Below are positions 21,757-31,700 of a stretch of 34,034 bases of DNA, piece by piece. A program made the position numbers and the translations under genes. Position 1 is the first letter of the stretch; each line of letters starts with the position of its first letter. The notes under the pieces were generated by a model. That model searched no databases. It saw nothing but the letters and a program-made list of their open reading frames with translations, and had not been told where the DNA came from. This stretch comes from Paracoccaceae bacterium (lineage in GTDB: Bacteria > Pseudomonadota > Alphaproteobacteria > Rhodobacterales > Rhodobacteraceae): the NCBI GenBank assembly GCA_902534325.1, contig CACAPQ010000023.1, forward strand, positions 1 to 34,034, given 5' to 3'.

Positions 21757-22119
21757 ATGAATGACTTTGACCCGAGCACACTCAGATACAATGAAGCAGG
21801 CCTTTTACCTGTAATTGCGCAAGATGAAAGCACTTTAGAAGTATTAATGCTTGCTTGGATGAATAAAAAGGCAATTGAGAGGACACTTGAAACAGGTAAA
21901 GTTACATATTGGTCACGTTCTCGCAATGAATTTTGGGTAAAAGGGGAAACTTCTGGAAATACTCAAGATTTAGTTGAGTTGAGATTTGATTGTGACCGAG
22001 ATGCATTGCTTGTACTCGTTAAACAAAAGGGAGCTGCATGCCACACATTAAGAAAAAGTTGTTTTTTCACAAGTGTTGTTGATGGATCTGAATTAGAAAT
22101 AATGGCTCCAAACGATTAA
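21757..22119 (+). CDS. hisI: Phosphoribosyl-AMP cyclohydrolase
   Basis: Opens the purine ring of phosphoribosyl-AMP, the third step of histidine synthesis. The 120 aa are the cyclohydrolase alone, without the HisE pyrophosphatase domain fused in enterobacteria. Metal-binding residues are clear: DCDRD (Asp78, Asp80, Asp82, with Cys79), GAACHT (Cys95) and KSCFF (Cys102). [17 protein letters not shown] is the substrate-binding segment. trmFO starts one base after its stop, so the two genes are transcribed together although functionally unrelated. Other his genes are not in the window. Confidence 0.96.
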   Translation: MNDFDPSTLRYNEAGLLPVIAQDESTLEVLMLAWMNKKAIERTLETGKVTYWSRSRNEFWVKGETSGNTQDLVELRFDCDRDALLVLVKQKGAACHTLRKSCFFTSVVDGSELEIMAPND

Positions 22120-22120
22120 A

Positions 22121-23470
22121 ATGGACAATTCTTTGAACATTATTGGCGGTGGAATGGCCGGATGCGAAGCAGCATGGCAAGCGGCTAACATGGGCGTAGA
22201 TGTTACTTTATATGAAATGCGGCCAAAAGTTAAAACTTTCGCTCATCAAACTGAAAAACTTGGCGAAATGGTTTGCTCTAATTCTTTTCGCTCTAATGAT
22301 CATGAGCAAAATGCAGTTGGTCTTTTGCACTGGGAGATGATGCTTGCAAATGGACTGATCATTAACACGGCTTATCAAAATAAATTGCCGGCGGGCGGGG
22401 CTCTTGCCGTTGATAGAGTGGAATTTGCAGACTCCATTACTAGGAAAATAAATAGTCATCCTAATATAAGGATCTCGAACGAAGAAATCACAAAACTTCC
22501 AACTGAGGGGCGATGGATTGTAGCTACGGGTCCATTGACTTCTTCAAAGTTAGCTAATTCTATTGCCGAGTTAAGTGGGACCGATGCTTTGGCGTTTTTT
22601 GATGCAATCGCCCCAATTATTTATTTTGATACGATAGACATGTCAAAAGCTTGGATGCAATCGAGATATGATAAGGGCGAAACAGAAGAAGAGAGAACAG
22701 CATACTTAAATTGCCCCATGTCCAAAGAACAATATAACAAATTTATTCTTGCACTTTTGGCTGCTGATAAAACGGAATTTAAGGATGGTGAGACCGCAAC
22801 CTATTTCGATGGTTGTCTTCCTATAGAAGTGATGGCCGAAAGAGGATTGGAAACACTCAGATTTGGCCCCATGAAGCCTGTTGGCCTGACCAATCCTCAT
22901 TCAGAAGAAAAACCTTACGCGGTCGTTCAGCTTCGTCGTGATAATGCTCTAGGTACACTTTACAATATCGTTGGATTTCAAACCAAAATGAAATATGGGT
23001 CTCAAAAAGAAATTTTAAGAATGATTCCAGGTTTGGAGGAAGCTAAATTTGCTAGACTGGGAGGTATTCATAGAAACTCTTTTATAAATTCACCGTCATT
23101 GTTGGATCAGCATTTGCGCTTTAAACCGAGGTCAAATATTCGCTTTGCTGGTCAAATTACTGGAGTTGAAGGTTACGTCGAAAGTGCTTCGATTGGATTA
23201 CTTTCTGGTCGATTAGCAGCCTTAGAAATCCTTGACAAAGATATTCCTGACGTTCCAACGGATACAGCAATCGGATCTCTCGTAAATCATATCACCGGTG
23301 GGGCTAATGCCAAAACATTTCAGCCAATGAATGTAAATTTTGGCTTATTTCCGACAATTAACGGCGTTAAGGGCGGCCGAAAAGGCCGTGTTGAGCGCTA
23401 TAAAGCCTATACTCAACGCGCCAAAACTTCCTGGTCGAACTGGTTGTCATATTTTGATGGACGTGGTTAA
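22121..23470 (+). CDS. trmFO: Methylenetetrahydrofolate--tRNA (uracil-5-)-methyltransferase TrmFO
   Basis: Makes 5-methyluridine at position 54 of tRNA, taking the carbon from methylene-tetrahydrofolate and reducing it with FAD. The N-terminal dinucleotide-binding motif is [12 protein letters not shown] at residues 7-18. The catalytic cysteine lies in [11 protein letters not shown] (Cys52), and the second conserved cysteine in [27 protein letters not shown] forms the FAD end of the fold, and the [17 protein letters not shown] tail is basic. The 449 aa are complete. It is the second gene of the hisI-trmFO-methyltransferase-gluQRS run. Confidence 0.97.
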   Translation: MDNSLNIIGGGMAGCEAAWQAANMGVDVTLYEMRPKVKTFAHQTEKLGEMVCSNSFRSNDHEQNAVGLLHWEMMLANGLIINTAYQNKLPAGGALAVDRVEFADSITRKINSHPNIRISNEEITKLPTEGRWIVATGPLTSSKLANSIAELSGTDALAFFDAIAPIIYFDTIDMSKAWMQSRYDKGETEEERTAYLNCPMSKEQYNKFILALLAADKTEFKDGETATYFDGCLPIEVMAERGLETLRFGPMKPVGLTNPHSEEKPYAVVQLRRDNALGTLYNIVGFQTKMKYGSQKEILRMIPGLEEAKFARLGGIHRNSFINSPSLLDQHLRFKPRSNIRFAGQITGVEGYVESASIGLLSGRLAALEILDKDIPDVPTDTAIGSLVNHITGGANAKTFQPMNVNFGLFPTINGVKGGRKGRVERYKAYTQRAKTSWSNWLSYFDGRG

Positions 23471-23494
23471 ATTTAATGCTTTAAGGTATCCTTA

Positions 23495-24106
23495 ATGGCA
23501 AAAAGTTATTTAAAAGAAGTTTATTCTGGCGACACGAACGACAGTAGAGAATTATATGCCTCCTGGGCTGCGACTTATGATAAAGAAGTTCAAAAAAATG
23601 GATATGTGACTCCGAAAAGAATTGCGAATGCTTTGAAAGATGTTGTTACTGACCAATCTGATCTTATCTTGGATTATGGATGTGGAACAGGTTTGTCTGG
23701 TTTTGCGCTTCAAGCGGTTGGATTTGAGAATATCAATGGTTTAGATGTTTCACAAGAAATGGTAAGTCTTGCAGAGGAAAAATCGATTTATAAAAATCTA
23801 AAAGTATTTGATCCTTTTACTGAAATACCAGTTCATCCCGGTCAATATAAAATTATAACAGCTATTGGTGTAATTGGGGCTGGGGCGGCACCGCTCCAAG
23901 TTTTTGATAGCCTATTCACTTTATTGCCACAAAACGGTTTGTTTGCTTTTTCATTTAATGACCACACGCTCAACGATCCAAGTTATGAGAAAAAAGTAGA
24001 GAAATATCTCAGCAGTGGGTATGCAACAATACTACATAAAAGTTATGGGAACCATCTTCCCAAAGCTAATTTAAAGTCTAATATTTATATTCTTAAGAAA
24101 CTTTGA
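23495..24106 (+). CDS. Class I SAM-dependent methyltransferase (METTL27-like)
   Basis: A 203-aa soluble methyltransferase with motif I LDYGCGTGLSG (about residues 59-69) and an acidic residue ending strand 2 (INGLDVSQEM). The N-terminal DSRELYASWAATYDKEVQKNGYVTP resembles the METTL27/WBSCR27 group, whose substrates are not established. No membrane segment, RNA-binding extension or C-terminal extra domain is present. It lies 24 bases after trmFO and overlaps the TTG start of gluQRS by 3 bases, so it is embedded between two tRNA-modification genes. A tRNA or small-molecule substrate is possible, but context is the only hint. Confidence 0.85.
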   Translation: MAKSYLKEVYSGDTNDSRELYASWAATYDKEVQKNGYVTPKRIANALKDVVTDQSDLILDYGCGTGLSGFALQAVGFENINGLDVSQEMVSLAEEKSIYKNLKVFDPFTEIPVHPGQYKIITAIGVIGAGAAPLQVFDSLFTLLPQNGLFAFSFNDHTLNDPSYEKKVEKYLSSGYATILHKSYGNHLPKANLKSNIYILKKL

Positions 24107-24939
24107 CCTTTATAACCCGTTTTGCACCTTCTCCCACCGGACCTTTACATCTAGGTCATGCTTATTCCGCTATTATTTCTCACGATATGGCGCGTAGAGA
24201 AGGAGGAAAGTTTTATTTAAGAATAGAGGATTTGGATCAGTCACGCTCAAAAAAGAAATGGGAAAATAAAATTTTTGATGATCTTGATTGGTTAGGTTTG
24301 TCCTGGGATGGGCCAGTAGTTCGCCAGTCAGAGCAGATTGACAGATATAAAAATATTTTAATTAAATTCAGAAAAGAGTTAGGCCTTTTTGAATGTAATT
24401 GTAGTCGCAGAGACATAAAAAATGCTTTAACCGCACCTCATGAAAACGAAAAATTGTCCGGTCCGGATGGCATTATCTATCCAGGTACTTGTAGAGGAAA
24501 TATGTTTCTATCCCAATTAAATTTTGAAAATGTTCTTCGAATGCATATTAATTTGAGTGAAAATAAATCGTTCTCTTTTTGTGAATTAGGTCTAAGAAAA
24601 GGAGAAATTTTATTTTCCTCAGATGAATTTTCTAAAACAGTTGGCGATGTAGTTTTGTGGCGTAGGGGATATCCTGCATATCACTTGGCGTGCGTGGTTG
24701 ACGACTCTGAACAAAAAATAACTCATGTTGTTAGAGGATTGGATTTATTTGGTGCTACTAAAATACATACAGTTTTAAACTCATATATTGGTTTTAAAAA
24801 ACCGTTTTACTACCATCACAGATTAATCTGTGATGAAAATGGTAGGCGATTATCAAAAAGACATGACTCAAAATCGATATGTAAATATAGACAGGAGGGT
24901 TTTAAGGCTAGTGATGTTCGGGCCCTTTTAGGTTTTTAA
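24103..24939 (+). CDS. gluQ: Glutamyl-Q tRNA(Asp) synthetase
   Basis: Truncated glutamyl-tRNA synthetase paralogue that attaches glutamate to queuosine at position 34 of tRNA-Asp, not to the 3' end. The catalytic core alone is present (278 aa; no anticodon-binding domain). RFAPSPTGPLHLGHAYSA holds the HIGH-type signature and RRLSKRHDSKSI the KMSKS-type. The zinc-site pattern CNCSR...YPGTCRG is typical of GluQRS. The start is TTG at 24103, inside the stop of the upstream methyltransferase gene; the protein then begins MTFITRFAPSPTG at the normal position. The queA gene needed to make its substrate lies 8 kb downstream. Confidence 0.94.
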   Translation: MTFITRFAPSPTGPLHLGHAYSAIISHDMARREGGKFYLRIEDLDQSRSKKKWENKIFDDLDWLGLSWDGPVVRQSEQIDRYKNILIKFRKELGLFECNCSRRDIKNALTAPHENEKLSGPDGIIYPGTCRGNMFLSQLNFENVLRMHINLSENKSFSFCELGLRKGEILFSSDEFSKTVGDVVLWRRGYPAYHLACVVDDSEQKITHVVRGLDLFGATKIHTVLNSYIGFKKPFYYHHRLICDENGRRLSKRHDSKSICKYRQEGFKASDVRALLGF

Positions 24940-24950
24940 ATGCTTCCTTA

Positions 24951-25739
24951 TCAGTCCTGTTCCCAAGCTGGTTCAAGTTTGCTTAAAAAAGCGTCAATTC
25001 CTTTTTCAGTTTGCCGCAACATCATATTTTCTGCCATTACTTGTCCAGTATACTCATAGGCTTGAAATATTGGCATCTCCAATTGCTTATAAAAGGCTTC
25101 TTTTCCAATTCTGACGGCTGCTCCTAACTTTGAAGCAATTTTTTCGGCGAGTTCTTCCGTCTCTGTTTCAAAATTTTCTATGCTCGCTACCCTGTTAACT
25201 AATCCGAGTGTTTTTGCTTGCTCAGCAGTAATAAATTCTCCAGTTGTCAACATTTCAAACGCTTGCTTTCTAGCTATATTTCTAGATAGTGCAACCATTG
25301 GAGTTGAGCAAAAAAGCCCAATATTAACACCATTTACACCAAACTTTGTTGATGCTTCAGCAACTGCCAAATCACAAGTTGCAACCAACTGGCATCCGGC
25401 AGCAGTTGCTATTCCATGAACCTTAGCAATCACCGGTTGAGGTAATTTTTGAATGAGTATCATCATTTTAGCGCATCGTTTAAATAGATCTAAAAAGTAG
25501 GCTTTACCGCCATCTTCAAAATTACGCCCCTGTGTCATTTCTTTTAGATTATGCCCCGCGCAAAAAGCTTTACCTGCACCCGAAAGCACAACTGCTCTGA
25601 TCTGGGTGTCATTTTTTAATTTTTCAAACTCGCTAGTGAGTGCCGCAAGCATTTCGTCTGATAAGGAATTTAAAGTTTCCGGTGAATTTAATAGGATGTA
25701 AGCAACAGAGTTTTTGTCGTTACGTTCTAAAATAGCCAT
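24951..25739 (-). CDS. ECHDC3-like crotonase-fold protein without catalytic glutamates
   Basis: A 262-aa crotonase-superfamily protein with the CoA-binding pattern SGAGKAFCAGHNLKEM and oxyanion-hole segment GIATAAGCQLVATCDLAVAE. Aligned by eye with rat mitochondrial enoyl-CoA hydratase, Glu144 is Gln117 and Glu164 is Gly137, so the hydratase general acid/base pair is absent. The GVNIGLFCSTPMVAL segment matches the ECHDC3 subgroup (human ECHDC3 has nearly the same motif), whose reaction is poorly defined. Automatic naming as enoyl-CoA hydratase would overstate what is known. It may be another CoA-ester isomerase or hydrolase. There is a strong GGAGAGGA ribosome binding site. It is divergent from a PaaI-like thioesterase with 56 bases between them, which suggests shared acyl-CoA metabolism. 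Confidence 0.88.
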   Translation of the reverse strand: MAILERNDKNSVAYILLNSPETLNSLSDEMLAALTSEFEKLKNDTQIRAVVLSGAGKAFCAGHNLKEMTQGRNFEDGGKAYFLDLFKRCAKMMILIQKLPQPVIAKVHGIATAAGCQLVATCDLAVAEASTKFGVNGVNIGLFCSTPMVALSRNIARKQAFEMLTTGEFITAEQAKTLGLVNRVASIENFETETEELAEKIASKLGAAVRIGKEAFYKQLEMPIFQAYEYTGQVMAENMMLRQTEKGIDAFLSKLEPAWEQD

Positions 25740-25795
25740 CTTGTCCTCTCCAAAAATATCCTTAAGTTTACGACATCACAGCCAGAGTTAAAAGA

Positions 25796-26218
25796 ATGTC
25801 GTTACGTTTTACTATTCAAGAGCTAAGCGAATATGTCGAGGAAATATTTCCGCAGATTAAAGATGACTTTGAAATTCTTGAAATTTCAGAACAAGCGTCC
25901 ACAGTAAGATTAAAGGTCAATTTTAAACATTTAAGGCCAGGCAATACCGTTTCCGGCCCATCTATATTTTCTCTGGTAGATTGTACTGCGTATATGATTA
26001 TTTTGGCCAAACTTGGCAAAGAAGCTTTAGCAGTAACAACAAATTGCTCAATTGATTTTATGAGAAAACCATCAGGCGAAACAGACCTAATAGCAAAATG
26101 TGAACTTCTGAAATTTGGTAAAAGCTTAGTTGTGGCAGATGCTAAAGTTTACTCCGAGAGTATGGAGAAGCCCGTAGCACGAGCTACCCTCACGTATTCT
26201 ATACCACCCAAGGCTTAG
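25796..26218 (+). CDS. PaaI-family hotdog-fold thioesterase
   Basis: A 140-aa single hotdog domain, probably hydrolysing an acyl- or aryl-CoA thioester as a homotetramer. HLRPGNTVSGPSIFSLVDCTAYM corresponds to the central helix; the usual Gly-Gly and catalytic Asp region reads SGPSIFSLVD. TTNCSIDFMRKP matches the second strand motif. Divergent from the ECHDC3-like gene, which may use related CoA esters. It is convergent with the bactofilin gene, with two bases between stops. The substrate is unknown. Confidence 0.85.
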   Translation: MSLRFTIQELSEYVEEIFPQIKDDFEILEISEQASTVRLKVNFKHLRPGNTVSGPSIFSLVDCTAYMIILAKLGKEALAVTTNCSIDFMRKPSGETDLIAKCELLKFGKSLVVADAKVYSESMEKPVARATLTYSIPPKA

Positions 26219-26220
26219 AA

Positions 26221-26706
26221 TTAATTTTTAACTACTGTTTCCTGTTTTTTTACAAATTCGGCCTTTGGTTTAACGCCTGTTGCAAGTGGATCATCTTGAC
26301 GTTGGACTGATCCTTCAAAATGTGCGCCAGATTCAATTGCGATCGTTTTGTGAATTATATCACCTTCAACCCTAGCTGTAGATGTCAGCCTAACTTTTAG
26401 CCCTCTCACCCGACCAATAATCCGCCCGTTAATAACCACATCGTCTGCAACAACTTCGCCCTTAATGGTTGCCGTCTCACCGATAGTAAGAAGGTGAGCT
26501 TTAATATCGCCTTCGACTGTTCCCTCAACTTGGATGTCTCCTGTCGTTTTGATATTCCCTACTATATTTAGATCTTGGGATAGCATAGAAGCCGGAGGTT
26601 TTGGCTTTGCCATGGGAATCGTAGAAGTTGTTTTTTCAGGCTCCGTCGATTTAGGAGCCTCTGGGGCTTTTTGTGCTGGTTCGTTTATTTTACTCTTAGA
26701 AAACAT
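26221..26706 (-). CDS. Bactofilin (polymer-forming cytoskeletal protein)
   Basis: A 161-aa bactofilin: a proline- and lysine-rich N-terminal tail (about residues 1-40), then a right-handed beta-helix core of repeated short strands (e.g. GNIKTTGDIQVEGTVEGDIKA, then INGRIIGRVRG, then ARVEGDI), and a charged C-terminal tail from about 138. Bactofilins polymerise without nucleotide and position cell-wall enzymes at sites such as poles or stalks. The gene overlaps the end of the upstream M23 peptidase gene by 11 bases on the same strand, the known bactofilin-peptidase arrangement (as in Hyphomonas LmdC and its bactofilin). It is therefore expected to recruit that peptidase from the cytoplasmic side of the membrane. 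Confidence 0.94.
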   Translation of the reverse strand: MFSKSKINEPAQKAPEAPKSTEPEKTTSTIPMAKPKPPASMLSQDLNIVGNIKTTGDIQVEGTVEGDIKAHLLTIGETATIKGEVVADDVVINGRIIGRVRGLKVRLTSTARVEGDIIHKTIAIESGAHFEGSVQRQDDPLATGVKPKAEFVKKQETVVKN

Positions 26707-28042
26707 TTTGTGCCGCCTTAATATACTTCATTGGGTTAATGGGTTTTCCACCTATTCTTATTTCATAGTGTAAATGAGTGCCAGTAGAGCGTCCAGTGTT
26801 TCCCATATCACCTATGTGTTGACCGCGAGAAACGCTTTGGCCTTTCTTAACACGAAACTTTGAGAGATGTGCATAGCGTGTTTCGATCCCAAAGTCATGT
26901 TTTATTTTTATCAATCTTCCATAAGCGCTTTGCCATCCAACATATGTTACGACGCCATCCGCGGTACTGCGAATAGGTGTACCATGAGGAGCAGCAAAAT
27001 CCGTACCATTATGCATTCTGCCCCAACGTGGTCCATATCCGGATGTAAAGCGGTTAGCTGTCTGTATAGGATGATAAAATGGGTACTTTTCTATAGCTAT
27101 TCGATAAAGATTTAGCTCATCCAAGTTCTTCAAAATTCTTGAGGCCCTGTCTAAATTTTTGTCATACATAGCAAAAGCTGTTTCGCTATCACCATCCAGA
27201 AAAGATAAATCATGGCCCCCATATCCCTTATAACCTTGCCTAATTGTTTTTATTACGCTTTCTGGATTAACACCAGCAGATCGAAACATTTTGTCCAAAG
27301 GACCAACTGAAATTGACAGGGCTTCCTCTATTAGACGGAATATTTGCTCATTTCTCTGCTCAATTAGCTTCATTTCTCTTTCGATATTTTTCACACTCAG
27401 CTGAGCACTATATGCCTCATTTTCAAAAGCATCGCGTTGTTCTGCAGTTTCACTTAAGACTTTGGCAAGAAGAGCTTCTTTACCTGTTTCCATGTTTCTC
27501 AGAAAGATTGGTGATTTTTTTTCTGGAGCAGCTGAATTCGCTGCTTGTTTAAACTGGTCAAGATTACTTTTCGCTATTTTTTCTTCTATTCTTGAAGTAT
27601 TTAGCTTGTTTTTAAGGAGACTGAGTGCAGCATTTAGTTCTTTTCGTGCAATTTCGCCTTCCATAAGCGCTTCTTGCAAAAATGATATGTGGCCAAGGGC
27701 CTCATCGAACTTAGCTTGCGCTTGCCTTGATAAATCTAATTGAAAGTCACGCTCGTCGGCGAGAGACATCAATCGCGATTGATAATTTTCTTGGTCTCGC
27801 AAGGCTTGCTCTCTGAAGTTTCCTGCTCCAAGACTATCCATTGCAACAATAGCTATCGAAATTATTGACCAAGCGACTATAAAAAAAATGATAAACGAAA
27901 CACCCACCTGGGTGCTTGATTTCAAATTGACGAAGTGAGTTGTTCCATTTGCTTTTATGAGAACCTGACGCGGAGGTATTACTTTTTGGAAAAAGCGCTC
28001 TGATCGCTCAAAAAATCCTATTTTTTGATGTTTATTATTCAC
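26696..28042 (-). CDS. Membrane-anchored M23 (LytM) peptidoglycan endopeptidase
   Basis: A 448-aa bitopic protein: cytoplasmic tail (1-46), one membrane helix (about 47-69), a periplasmic coiled coil in two parts (about 75-165 and 195-245), a linker, and a C-terminal M23 domain (about 330-440). All zinc and catalytic residues are visible: H344 and D348 in MHNGTDFAAPHG, H392 in RYAHLS, and H425 in THLHYEIR, so it should be an active endopeptidase. It is encoded immediately before, and overlapping, a bactofilin, whose polymer probably binds its short cytoplasmic tail and localises cell-wall cleavage. The start is GTG with only a weak ribosome binding site. The 143 bases between this gene and bcp hold a possible minus-strand promoter (TTGCCA with no good -10) and nothing else I recognise. 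Confidence 0.93.
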   Translation of the reverse strand: MNNKHQKIGFFERSERFFQKVIPPRQVLIKANGTTHFVNLKSSTQVGVSFIIFFIVAWSIISIAIVAMDSLGAGNFREQALRDQENYQSRLMSLADERDFQLDLSRQAQAKFDEALGHISFLQEALMEGEIARKELNAALSLLKNKLNTSRIEEKIAKSNLDQFKQAANSAAPEKKSPIFLRNMETGKEALLAKVLSETAEQRDAFENEAYSAQLSVKNIEREMKLIEQRNEQIFRLIEEALSISVGPLDKMFRSAGVNPESVIKTIRQGYKGYGGHDLSFLDGDSETAFAMYDKNLDRASRILKNLDELNLYRIAIEKYPFYHPIQTANRFTSGYGPRWGRMHNGTDFAAPHGTPIRSTADGVVTYVGWQSAYGRLIKIKHDFGIETRYAHLSKFRVKKGQSVSRGQHIGDMGNTGRSTGTHLHYEIRIGGKPINPMKYIKAAQNVF

Positions 28043-28185
28043 TTCGATGCCGTAGACAAATGAAAATCACTTAAATCTGTTAACGATATCACAATAAATT
28101 GGCAATAATTTTATTCGAAACAGGTGAATTTTGAAATTTTACTATCTACCAAAATTTTATTTTTTATCTTAAATTTAACGAATTT

Positions 28186-28650
28186 TTATCTCAAACTTTC
28201 AATTACTTGCAAGACTTCATTTACGTGCCCAGGAACTTTTACTTTGCGCCATTCTTTGATAACCAAGCCCTTTCCATCAATTATAAAAGTTGATCTTTCA
28301 ATTCCCATGTAAGTTTTACCGTACATAGACTTTTCCTTCCACACCCCAAAATCCTCGCATACAGTACCGTTTTTGTCGGAAAGCAGTGATATTTCTATAT
28401 TTTGTTTTTTAATAAACTTTTCATGGCTCTCAATACTATCTTTTGAAACTCCAAAAACACTTACCTTTGCCACGTCAAAGAGGTTAAGGTTTTCAGTGAA
28501 GTCTTTGGCTTCCCTTGTGCAACCTGATGTATTGTCTCTGGGATAAAAAAATAACACAATTGGGTTGGGTCTTAAGTTTTTTAAATCTATGATTTTTCCA
28601 CTTTCGTTGGGTAGTATGACACTAGGAGCTGTGTAGGGTTCATTTGACAT
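28186..28650 (-). CDS. bcp: Thioredoxin-dependent peroxiredoxin (Bcp/PrxQ)
   Basis: Reduces hydrogen peroxide and organic peroxides using thioredoxin. The 154 aa match the Bcp family. The peroxidatic cysteine is Cys44 in YPRDNTSGCTREAKDF, where most members have DDTPGCT. The resolving cysteine found five residues later in many PrxQ proteins is a lysine here. The only other cysteine is Cys98 (GTVCEDFGVW), so resolution is either through Cys98 or by an external thiol (1-Cys mechanism). It is cytosolic, with no signal peptide. Divergent from the large AsmA-like gene, with 74 bases between starts. Confidence 0.95.
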   Translation of the reverse strand: MSNEPYTAPSVILPNESGKIIDLKNLRPNPIVLFFYPRDNTSGCTREAKDFTENLNLFDVAKVSVFGVSKDSIESHEKFIKKQNIEISLLSDKNGTVCEDFGVWKEKSMYGKTYMGIERSTFIIDGKGLVIKEWRKVKVPGHVNEVLQVIESLR

Positions 28651-28724
28651 ATTTTGATCCTGTAATTACGCAATAATAATGATAGTAGGTCAGATGAGAG
28701 TATTAAAAAGAGAATTTACAAATA

Positions 28725-31700
28725 TTGAGAAATTTTTTTAAAAAATTTTTAATATCCAAAACGGACTCTTCCATTTTACGTTGGGTTGCAACACTCGTTT
28801 TATCCTTGGTACTTTTGCTCTGTGTTGTAACAATTGCTTTCCTCGCAGTTTTGCGCGACCGAGAGGTGGAAATCCCTCAAAGTTTTGCCAGCAAAATTCT
28901 CTCTGAGGTCAATTCTATATCTTCGACTTATCTTATTGAGGCGAGTAGTGTTCACTTGTCATTAGATGAGGGATTTTCACCGGAAATAAAAATAAGCAAT
29001 ATTGATTTATCAATTCCCGACAAAGAGCCAATTTTGTCTTTCAATTCGTTAACAACAAAATTTTCTTTAGTTGATTTGATTTCTGGTAAATTCAGAGTGT
29101 CTTCAGTAACCTTAGACAGTGCAAATTTATCTATCGTTAGAAAAGATAACGGCTCTTTCAATCTAGAGCTCGGAGCTGAAAATATTTCCGGGTCTGACTA
29201 TTGGGACACATCATCCGTTTTAAAAAAACTAGATGGATTTTTCACTAGTGATGAAATGGAAAGATTTCAGGATTTGAATTTATTTGGTTTAACTGCTCAG
29301 CTCGAGGACCAACGCACAGATAAGAGATACACGATAGATGGTGCTAGATTGCGCTTGAGTCGTGAAGACGAGGCTCTGGTAATGAGTTTTGATTTAGCCT
29401 TGCTATCTGGTGGGCAAGGTGCTTCGACAGTTGAGGGGAATTTTAAAAGAACTATAGGACAGTTGGATGGTGAATTTGGACTCCTATTTAATGACGTTTC
29501 CGCGCAAGATATTGCTAATCTATCTCCAGAATTTGGATGGTTAAATGTTCTAGAAGCTCCAATTTCTGGTGCTTTTAGAGGATCATTAAATAAAGATGGG
29601 AATTTGAACCCCGTGAATGCGACCCTCAGAATGGGTTCAGGGTTGTTGAAACCTACGAGTGATATTAAAGGAACGGCATTTAATTTTAATTCTGCTCGGA
29701 CTTATTTTTCTTATGCTCCAGGAAGCGGTGAGGTTAGCTTCGATGAAATATTTATTGATAGTAAAGATCTAAAGGCTACCGCAGATGGTTTTTTGATTAT
29801 TGAAGATATAAAGGATATTCCAGAAACATTTGTTGCGCAATTAAACTTTACTGATCTCCAAACTGGAGGTTTTGGTTTATTCAATAATGGTATTTCTTCA
29901 AATTCTGCCGCTACAACTTTTAAGGTTCAACTTGATCCGTTTGATGTAGAAATTCCACAGTTGTATATCTATGATCAGAATACGGCAGTAAGTGTGCATA
30001 CAGAAGGATTTATTTCAGTAAAGGATGACAACTGGGTTGTTTCGTTAACTACGCATAGTGATGATGCAGATTTAGAAAATGTTTTTTATTTTTGGCCGGA
30101 AAAGCATAAACCAAAAGTAAGAAAATGGGTGGCTGAACATTTCGAAGAAAGTAATCTTTTCGATATTTCGATGCAAACGGAACTTGAAAACGGGTTAGGG
30201 CCAAAATTATCGTGGAGTTTTGCATTTTCTGATACTAGCTTTGCTCCTTTGAAAGGTTTTCCTAAGATAGAACAATCCTCTGGACACTTTGTTTCTAAGG
30301 ATTACGCGACAAGCGTCATTTTGGAAGAAGGTATTATTTTTGACAATGTAGGTAAAGTGATTGATATTTCGGGTAGTAGCTTTTTTATCAAAGATAGTCG
30401 TATCAAACCTAGCCCTGCAGAAATACAGATTAACGCTAATGGGGCGTTAAACTCAATGTCTGACGTATTAAATAACCCGCCTTTAAAGTTACTTGACAGA
30501 GTGCAACAACCAGTAAACTTTGGCAATGCACAAGTTTCCGGTAAGGGTCGAGTGGAATTACTTTTGAAAAGGAATTTAACTTCAGATGAAATTTCTTATG
30601 AAGTTATTGGAACCGCTAAAAAGTTTTCGTCAGAGTTAATCAATCCTGATTTCGATATTTCAAGTGGTACTTTAGATTTTTTTGCGGATAAACAAGGTTT
30701 AAAAATAGAGGGTAATGCTAAAATAAAAAATTTACCCGTTCGAGCCCAGTTTTCAGGTGCTTTAGCAACAGACGAAGCTAAATTTTTGGAAATCGCTTTC
30801 AATGTATCTCGGCAAGCTCTCGAAATGCTACCATTTACTATGCCAGACATTAAAATTTCAGGATCGGCTCCAGCTAAGCTTTATTTAAAATTTTTAGAAA
30901 GTAAAAAAGCAGAATTCGAGTTAGTCAGCAATTTAAAGGGGGTTGAGTTGAGTTATCCTCCAATTGGCTGGGTCAAAGAAATGAATGGTGAGGCTGAGCT
31001 GAAAGTTTCTGGGGCTTTAGGAACAGAGTTTGTTATTGATAAAATCTCATTGAATTCTCCTGAACTGGTATTGGAAGGGTCAGCTGTTAAAAAAATAGAT
31101 GAAAGCATTACACTTAATTTTGAAAAGCTGGCTTTGAAAGACGTGTTTGACCTCCAGTTAGCCGTAGAAAAAGATGGGGCACTTGAGATCACGGGCGGTC
31201 AACTTGACATGCAAGAATTTTTAAAATTGCCTTTAGGTGAAAATTCATCAAAAAAATCAACCCCGATAAAAGTTTATTTGGATGAGTTGAAACTACATCA
31301 GGAACAAGTCATAACAAGATTTACTGCAATTTTGGAGACTAATGGAAAGGGTAAATTTTCTGGAAGTCTTAACGATTTAGCTTCTTTTGATGGAGATTTG
31401 GAAAGAGTAGAAGAGGGCTATAGTGTTAGGGCTTATTCTAATAATGCTGGATCTTTTATTAGAGCCCTAGGAGCAGCAAGAGCAGCAGACGGAGGCACAG
31501 CATATCTTAACCTTAGACATCTAAAAAATTCATCCGGAATGCAAGGAAAGTTAAAAATTAAAAATATTCGCCTGCGAAATATGCCTGCTTTGCTTGAGCT
31601 ACTAGATGCTATAAGCATTGTTGGTTTGTTAGATCAACTTCAAGGTCCTGGATTGGTTTTAAATGAAATTGAGGCCGATTTTGTCAACTTGCCAGATCAA

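Noticed and set aside
28060-28090. TTAA-N5-TTAAC near the M23 peptidase start as a CtrA site
   Set aside because: CtrA sites need a 7-base spacer (TTAA-N7-TTAA); the spacing here is wrong and TTAA is common in this AT-rich DNA.
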